From contig OZ017770.1 of the NCBI GenBank assembly GCA_963969345.1, forward strand, positions 1,373,246 to 1,437,245: 64,000 bases of DNA. Reading direction: 5' to 3'. Of the stretch, positions 56,694-64,000 are shown piece by piece. Under the pieces are notes generated by a model. The model was given only the letters and a program-made list of their open reading frames with translations, was not told the origin of the DNA and did not search any database. The translations under genes and the position numbers were made by a program. The DNA is from Turbatrix aceti (Eukaryota; Nematoda; Chromadorea; Rhabditida; Panagrolaimidae). Numbering within the stretch: the first letter of the stretch is position 1; the number at the start of each line of letters is the position of its first letter.

Positions 56694-59600
56694 ATGAAAA
56701 AACTGCTTCAGGTACCAGAGCAATACCGAACTGTCAGTATCGATGCCTTTCACGGCACTCATCTTCGCATCGGTGACGTTATCTCTCTGTACGCGTTGTC
56801 ATCACAGTCCAACAAATGTCAGGGCTTTCTTTGCACCTTGGGTTTAGTTGACGATCGTTTACTCGTCGAAGAAGGCAATGGCTCTTTGTGCTCGCCGCCG
56901 AAAAATTACAGAGGTGATAAAGTCGTTCGACACTCACTTTTTTTGCATGTAAAAATTTTTGTTTTGATTGCAGACTGTCTCTTCCGGATCTGCCCTGTCA
57001 ACCGTTATGCGGCTCAGAAGCAATACTGGGTGGAACAGAAAAAATGCCAGTCGGGAGAACCCTTTGATGAAGAGATTCTTAACAAACTCCGTGTTGCTGC
57101 AGACAAAGAACACCAACAAAACGAGATGGAATACCGAAAAATGCTTGGTGACATTATCCAGTATGGAAGCAGTATCCAGCTACTGCACGTTAAATCAGAC
57201 AAATATTTAACAATGCAAAAGAACTCTCCAGCCAGACAAGAGCGCAACGCAATGCGTGCATACCTGGACAAACTTGGCAACGAAGGCTCGTGGTTTACGG
57301 TTGAGCCGGTGTATAAGCATGTATCCATCGGGGACAATGTCATGAATGGTGAACGCATCTGTCTCATCCCCTTTGCTAACGGCAACAAGGCAACCAACAC
57401 GCAAGTCAAACAACAGCTGCATGTGTCTCACCACAGGTTACCTGATCACCCAGACGCATGGGAAGTGAATGTGCTAAACGAGCAAACCGAATGGCAGATC
57501 AGTCTTTTTCTACAGTTTGATGAAAATCAACCAGAAAATGTTAAATCGGTTAGATTTTGACCTTTTAAGTTTGCGTGCAGAGTGAAAAATGAAAACAATT
57601 CTATAGGGAGATGTCGTACGACTGTTTCACGCCGATCAACAAACTTTTCTCACGCTAGATGAAGATCCAAAAACAAAGCGAGATGTCGTATTCCTTCGCA
57701 TGACAAACAGACCATCCGCCACAGATGCTACATCAAGCAGGGCACTTTGGGAAATCTTGGTTCACAGCGAAGGCCCGGCTTTTCGGGGAGGTGCAGCTAC
57801 ATGGCGACGATATGTCAGATTCAAGCATCTCGCCACCGACATGTACCTTAGTGTCGCCAAGCGAGATCACATTCCAATGGAAAGCAGAAGACCGAGCATC
57901 ATGTTCAGACAGGGTGAAAGCATGTCGATTCCAAATCATGATCTGACTGACAGCATGCATAGTTACTATCTAGTGCCTAAGGAATCCATCAACCCCACCG
58001 ATGACGAGTCACTGCTTTTTAAACTTGACCCGTGCACTATTACAAACGTAAGTATATATATCAAAAAAGAAGATGCTGCTATAAATGTTTCAGCAAGACG
58101 CTAGGGTTCCCATCAACTCGTACGTTCGACTATTTCATTGCAAGACAAAACAATGGATTCATACCATTGATCCCTCGGTTAAGCAAAATCTGTACCACTA
58201 CAGCAAAACAGAAAAAGGATGGGTAAAAGTTGTCAGCAGTGAAAACAAAATTGACAAGGAAGCGTTTGCACTTTTGCCTGTATCGCCAAATGAAGTAAGG
58301 GATCTCGACTTTGCCAATGATGCTTGCCGAGCATTGCATCAGTTTGTCATGCTTATCAGAAGCGGGAAAGTCGTTGGAAAGGAGCCAATCAAGTAAGTAT
58401 CTTTTTAAAAAGTAATGCCGGTCTTAATCCCCAACTTACAGCTCAACGACACAACTTCTCATAGATTGCATATATTTTGTGACAAGTGTCAAAAATCACG
58501 TCATTGATCCATTGCGTATCGTTGATTTTACGCCTGCGCGAGATCGCCAAAAATTGTTGAGAGAACAGGGCGTATTGGGGCAAATCTTTGATCTGTTAAA
58601 GGCACCATTCTTGCCTCGACAGGGCACGACAGAAGTTCCTCCCCTGCTCAACTCCCCTCAGGAACTCACAGAATCTCGAAACGATGTCTTCAGACGCATG
58701 TTCCAGCTTTGCTACTCGTTGTTGCGTTACTCGCAAGCCGGATACCGTAAAAATCAAGAGTTCCTGGCCGAAAAGTTTGATCAAATTCAAGAACAAATTG
58801 GATTCAATCTCTTGGCTGAGGACACGATGACAGCAGTGTTGCACAACAATCCCAAGCTACTCGAAAAATACGTCAAAACACCGCATGTACAGCGATTTGT
58901 CGAACTCGTCCGCAACAACCGATGTGGCAAATTTTTGGACTACCTGGCAGATCTGTGTGTGTGTCGCGGTGAAGCAAACAAGAAAATTCAAGAACTGATT
59001 TGCAACATTGTGCTGAGCGAAAAGAATAGGGATATTTTCATGAAAACTTCCTTTGGCATTAACAATAACGATATTTTCATTTGCTGGGAAGAAAGCTTCA
59101 TTCGAGGATCGTGCGAATGCCTCACCGAGTGCATTCAAAAGAAAACACAGCAACACCAGGACATGCTAGATTACTACCGGCATCAATTGGGCCTTTTTGC
59201 CCAAATGTGCCAAGACCAGCAATACCTGGCCATCGACCCGCCACAAGAAAGACGACTGCTGAATCTCTCCAAAGAACTTCCAATTCACATGGTTCTGAAG
59301 TGCATCAGTGACCACCGATTGCCCTGTGACATTCGTGCACTGTTTGCTCGGCTTATGCTTCATCTGCACGTTGTTCGAGGATTACCTTTGACAACCGTCA
59401 GATACGCCAGACTTTGGAGGGATATTCCGGACAACGTGACAGTCGAGGATTACCACACAACAGCTTTGGAAGAAAATGCAAGAAACAGGCATTACGCCAG
59501 TAGCCGGCACTTTACGGAAGTGCTCAATATCGTCAATGCCTACCTTGAAGAACTCAGAAAAAAGACTCGAAACGGCAAACCGGTGTTGAATGATTCGAGT

Positions 59601-62600
59601 AGATCATGCGATGAAAATCGACTGACCTATGAGGTGCAAACTTTTTTTTTGGCATTTTTTCATGTCAAAAAAATTTTTAGATTGTCAACTTAGCAAGAGC
59701 ACTGGCGCAATTTGGATTCTACAGTTTTTCACAACTGCTAAAACTCGCTCAAAATCTACTAGCAATCACCGACAGTAATCCCCAAGACGGGCATAACAAC
59801 AGTAGGTTTTTACAGTCTTTGACAAAAATTAAAATTTTTGAATTCAGACCAGCAATATGCGTCGTCAGCCCGTCTTCTTCGTCAGGTCACAGACGGTGTC
59901 CTATCCGTTGCCAGTCCTCCCAGAAAGCTCAACAGATCTTCTAATTCTGATATTCCGGATGATTCAATGAAGCAAAAAGAAAGTGGTGAAATGATACTTC
60001 AGACAAAATTGATTGTTGTTGAAATTCTTCAGGTTTGTGTTACAAATGTTATTTTAGTTTTTCAACTTTTAATACCCTTTAGTTCATCATGGATGTCAGA
60101 AGAGATTACCGTATGACAGTAGCGCTATCATGGTTCAAGCGAAAGTTTCCATGCAACATGAACGGAGAGTTGCCCAATCCGATTAGTAAGTGTTCTTCTG
60201 ACGAGAGCAAAAACAACAACAATCTTTAGGGGTCGACGAAAAAGTGATCGCTGAGTTGTGCAATGTCGCATTTCAATCAACAGAGGAGGAACTCGATTTT
60301 GACGGTGAAAAGGGACAACAACTTTTGCGCATCCTGCTCCAAATGACCATGAACGATTTTCCAAAGCTGACAAGCATGGCCCTAAAGGTGCTATTCCGGC
60401 ACTTTACTCAGTATCAGGAGCTCATAGAAGACATGAAACAAGTTCAACTGCTGGTTTCGAGCAACGACGTTTCTCATTATCACCAAATCGACCGCGATCT
60501 GTTTATCCTCAAAAATCTTACCGAGAAGTCCGAACTCTGGGTTCACTGGGGCAGACTTCACATTACCAACAGCATCGATCCGGCAGTAGTGGGAAGCCAC
60601 CCTCATCCGACAGTGGATGACAGAAGCCGGAGCCTTAGTGGAGATGATTTGATTGTCGAGTACGTTTTTCATTCAGGGGTTTTAAAATAATGACCAACTT
60701 CAGGGAGCACACAGAAGAACACGATCCTGCCATGAACGGTGTAGTCGACAACTCAAGTCATACTTTCCCTGAGCACGAACGTCCTCCCGAAAGATACATC
60801 AACTTTATCCGTCAACACTATCCTACCGTAGTTCAGCGCTGTACTGTTTTACTACACGAGATGCTCTACAACAATGACAAGGATACGATTGCGGCTGCGC
60901 TTCACAACATCATGGACAAGGCGCCGCTTATTGCCTATCTCATTGTTCAGGATATTCTGAAACAAATGAAAATGCTCTGTTTTGAAGACACTCACAGTGA
61001 CCTTATGAATCAGCAACTTCTAAGAAATATGAAAGTTTTCGAGGTCGTATTGCAGTTTCTTTCTATTCCTCATGACAAAAAAACTGATACTGAAATTCCA
61101 CAACTCATCACGCTGAGTCACAAGTTTTTGCGAAGCTTCTGTCGCAACAACAGAGAAAACCAAAATCGATTACATGCTTACGTATCGATTGAGCACGATG
61201 CAAAAAAGGAAGGGATGTTATCAGTTGAAAGCGTAAGTATCAAAAAACTGATCTTTGAATATCTTTTGAACAACTATCATTTTTTCTTTCAGGTAGAAGA
61301 AGTACAAACATTGGTTGCAATTTTTAAAAACAATTCAGAACTCTGCGAGAATGTCAATGAAGCCCTAATCGGGCATGTGGTTGGCTTAATTGAGCAAAAA
61401 CAGCGCAATGCAACATTTTTGGAATTCCTGCAAACCCTTATCACATCCTGCGAAAAAGAGGTAGACATTGTTCAGCTCAAAATTGTGGAAGAAATCAGCA
61501 AAGCATCCGATGACGTCAAACAGTTCTACGTTGACAGTGCATCATGTGAACAACTTGTGGACATGATGCACGAAGCTGCTGGTCACGCTCATGATTTGGA
61601 TCAGGCACATCCGCTCAAGTTTCATATTGAACTCGTTCGACTCATGTCACTTTGCACCAGAGGGAAAAACCCAATCGCTGAGTTGAAATGCGCATCTTTC
61701 ATCCCTATGGACCACATTGTAAGAGTTCTGAGGCACAAAGACTGTCTCATCGAAATCAAGGATGTCTACATGCAATTCATGCTGCAGTGCTACATTGATA
61801 CCGACATTGAGTTAAAGGATGCATCCAACAATGAATATCTGGAGAACATCGTCGACAGCATGATGATCGATATGCGCACGCTCAATCAAATGCTTATCAA
61901 AAATCAGATTCCTCCGACTGCTTTGGTAAACTACATCTGCCTTACCGTCACCGAAGTTTTAAAGAAATTTTTTGAAAAACCAAATAACAACACGCAGTCC
62001 CACACGGATGTCAAGGAGCACAGAAAACGATTCGGCAGCATTATAAAGTTGGTAACAGAGCTTCAAGCTTCCTACGGTGCCACCAGTAATTACGATCGAA
62101 ATTGGTATATGATCAATGAATGCTGTAAACGCCTGAAGAAACACTCCGACGAAATGGGAGTAGTTCCAATCGGTAATGCGGCGGCTCTGAACGCCAATAT
62201 GGCACCAAAACAATTGTGGCAAAAAGCAGCCCATTCAGCATTTTTCATATCCGTTAGTCTTTCAGTTCGATTTTCGATAAAATTAAAAAATTTCAGCGCA
62301 ATCAAAATTCCATCAATCTTCGCACAAACAGAACAACCGTTCATCGATACAGTCGGACCATTGATACAAGCTCAAATGTGGTCATGTTCTACCAACAGCT
62401 AATCTCTGACCTGAAGACTTACCTTTTACCAATGCAGCATGCCGAAAGTTCAGTCCTTGTCGATGTCTTGCACTATCCACACCGACTTTTCCCGATTGGA
62501 TCCGAACTCAGAAAAAAGTGTGAATACGGAGGCGTAATTTCAAAGCTGATACAGCATTGCAAATTGCTGCTCATTAGCAAGTGCGAGAATCTATGCGTCC

Positions 62601-64000
62601 GCGTTCTGCAAACCCTCTGCCAGATGACAAAATCCACAGAACACGTATTCACAGCCCAAGGCATGAAAGTCCGAAAACAGTTACTTCAACGCTACTTTGG
62701 CCTCAATGCTGTTCAGCCGGTAACTCAAAAACAACTGAGAAACCTAGAGGTTTCAAGCAGTGACGAACACTATCTGTTTGACGCCGAGTTAAAGCCACTG
62801 AAGAATCTATCGCTGCACGAAATTCAGTGCAAGCTCAATGATGCCGGTGCAGTTGGTAAGAACTACGCCGTTCATTCTCCCCGAAATGAAACCTATATTT
62901 TTTTTCAGAATTAGTAATCGATTTGATAGTTATGGAACCATCAAACGAAATTTTCGTCCGTACATGTCAGCTGGCGAAAGCCCTTTTACACGACGGAAAC
63001 GAAGAAGTACAAATGTCGGTCTACAGAAAACTAAAAGGCAAAAAGTCATCGGCAACTGACTTCTTCAAAGCGTTCATGACAAAGCTTCAAGCTGCTCAGA
63101 ACAGGCTGAAGTCTGACATGATGTCCGGCAGTAATTCGCGATCACGGGGTGGTGAGCTTACTTTTAATAACACTCTAACTTATTTCTGAGTTTGTTGTGA
63201 CAATAATCAGCACATTAAAGATTTGCTTAATTTGGCACGATGTTTTCAGCAATCTCATCGACATCCATCAGTAGGCGTTGTAGGTGATTTATCAGTTGCA
63301 CTTTTCCTTCTTCTTCTATGCACTACTTACTAACTCGCTTATTTTTTTCTGAATATTCATAAACAAAGCATTTTTTTAAGCATCCAACGCAGTGACACCG
63401 CTTCCGATGGGACCAGAAGTCAGCAGCCTCTTTGACCACCTTCACCGAGAAAATCAGGTACTACATGGTTCTGTCCCCACACTGGTGAGCAACAACAGCG
63501 TGGACTACGAAGATTACCATAACAACGTTCCTGACATTACTGTTTATCAAGACGGAGAAAAACTGAATCCCAATTTGCCTTCTGAAGTCGCTATCATCGA
63601 ACTCATACTCAGGTTTCTCCAGTTGTTGTGCGAGAATCACAACTCAATGTTGCAAAACTTCCTTCGAACCCAAAACACGCGGCCGGATTACAATTTAGTT
63701 GCTGAAACGCTACTCTTTCTGGATACAGTTTGCGGAAGTACAAAAGGCAGTTTGGGAGTTTTTGGGGAAATTGGAGAACATAATTTTTCACTCATTTCAC
63801 AAACGCTGATTACACTGACCGAGTTTTGTCAAGGACCTTGTCATGAAAATCAGAACACACTTGCACTCCACGAATCCAATGGCCTGGATATGGTGACGTC
63901 ACTCGTGCTGAACGATATCAAGCCTCTTGCTGACGATCATATGGAACTTGCGCTTGAAATCAAAAGTCAAGCATCCAAATTGCTACTTGCGGTTATGGAA
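56694..64000 (+). CDS. itr-1: Inositol 1,4,5-trisphosphate receptor, 5' part
   Basis: Exons 56694-56913, 56974-57548, 57607-58047, 58094-58392, 58442-59633, 59681-59801, 59848-60032, 60083-60185, 60230-60659, 60704-61232, 61293-62252, 62297-62855, 62909-63151 and 63381 to the edge. About 2,159 residues are present; the membrane pore lies beyond. The protein is the ER calcium-release channel opened by IP3. Visible domains: the suppressor/MIR region ([27 protein letters not shown]), the IP3-binding core ([38 protein letters not shown]), then the RIH helical blocks ([73 protein letters not shown]). IP3-contact Arg and Lys are kept. The ATG at 56694 is followed by CTGCTTCAG, so translation may truly start in an upstream exon. 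Confidence 0.95.

Noticed and set aside
57014..57409. Minus-strand 131-codon frame inside the IP3 receptor
   Set aside because: It is antisense to a conserved IP3-receptor exon and shows no motif of its own.

Overview
This window is nuclear DNA of a eukaryote, most likely a nematode. Every confident gene is split by GT-AG introns, mostly 45-100 bases long, whose acceptors read T-rich followed by TTTCAG or TTTTAG. Several start codons sit 0-20 bases after an acceptor-like site with no upstream coding exon, which is the pattern left by spliced-leader trans-splicing. The gene set is animal: Mediator KIX subunit, group I PAK, myosin XVIII, IP3 receptor and a Shisa-like receptor. Coding exons are GC-richer than the AT-rich, homopolymer-rich DNA around them. 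I cannot name the genus. All exon joins below were made by hand from splice-site sequence and reading-frame continuity; total lengths divide by three in every model given as complete.

Layout. 1.0-4.4 kb (minus): a Shisa-like single-pass membrane protein with a 2.6 kb intron. 6.9-8.3 kb (plus): an SFSWAP-type splicing regulator with two SURP modules but no RS tail. 8.8-9.9 kb (plus): mitochondrial lipoyl synthase, followed at 10.5-11.1 kb by a decayed tandem copy. 11.4-12.7 kb (plus): RGP1, an arrestin-fold subunit of the Rab6 exchange factor. 12.7-19.3 kb: no supported gene. 19.3-22.2 kb (plus): Mediator subunit MED15. 24.2-25.4 kb (plus): a small heat shock protein. 26.6-31.1 kb (minus): calcineurin A with two alternative copies of one exon. 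32.4-33.0 kb: a 614-base foldback DNA transposon. 33-39.9 kb: no supported gene. 39.9-44.0 kb (plus): a group I p21-activated kinase. 44.5-45.0 kb (minus) and 45.2-46.5 kb (plus): mitoribosomal protein mS37 and retromer VPS26, head to head. 47.7-54.9 kb (plus): a PDZ-containing myosin XVIII with a degenerate motor. 56.7 kb to the right edge (plus): the IP3 receptor, cut before its pore.

The genes are mostly housekeeping and signalling functions without an operon-like theme. Two are linked by calcium: the IP3 receptor releases it and calcineurin responds to it. RGP1 and VPS26 both act in endosome-to-Golgi traffic. Lipoyl synthase and mS37 are mitochondrial.

The most interesting signals concern isoforms. 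Calcineurin A carries two 98-base exons, each encoding the segment just after the calmodulin-binding helix; reading phase allows exactly one per transcript. Myosin XVIII has a candidate internal first exon that would make a headless tail protein, a design known from the Drosophila myosin rod protein. Weaker candidates are a 9-base microexon in calcineurin, a 57-base cassette in myosin XVIII, a 21/30-base microexon in the IP3 receptor, and a PAK exon that begins exactly with ATG. I found no CRISPR array, tRNA or rRNA gene.
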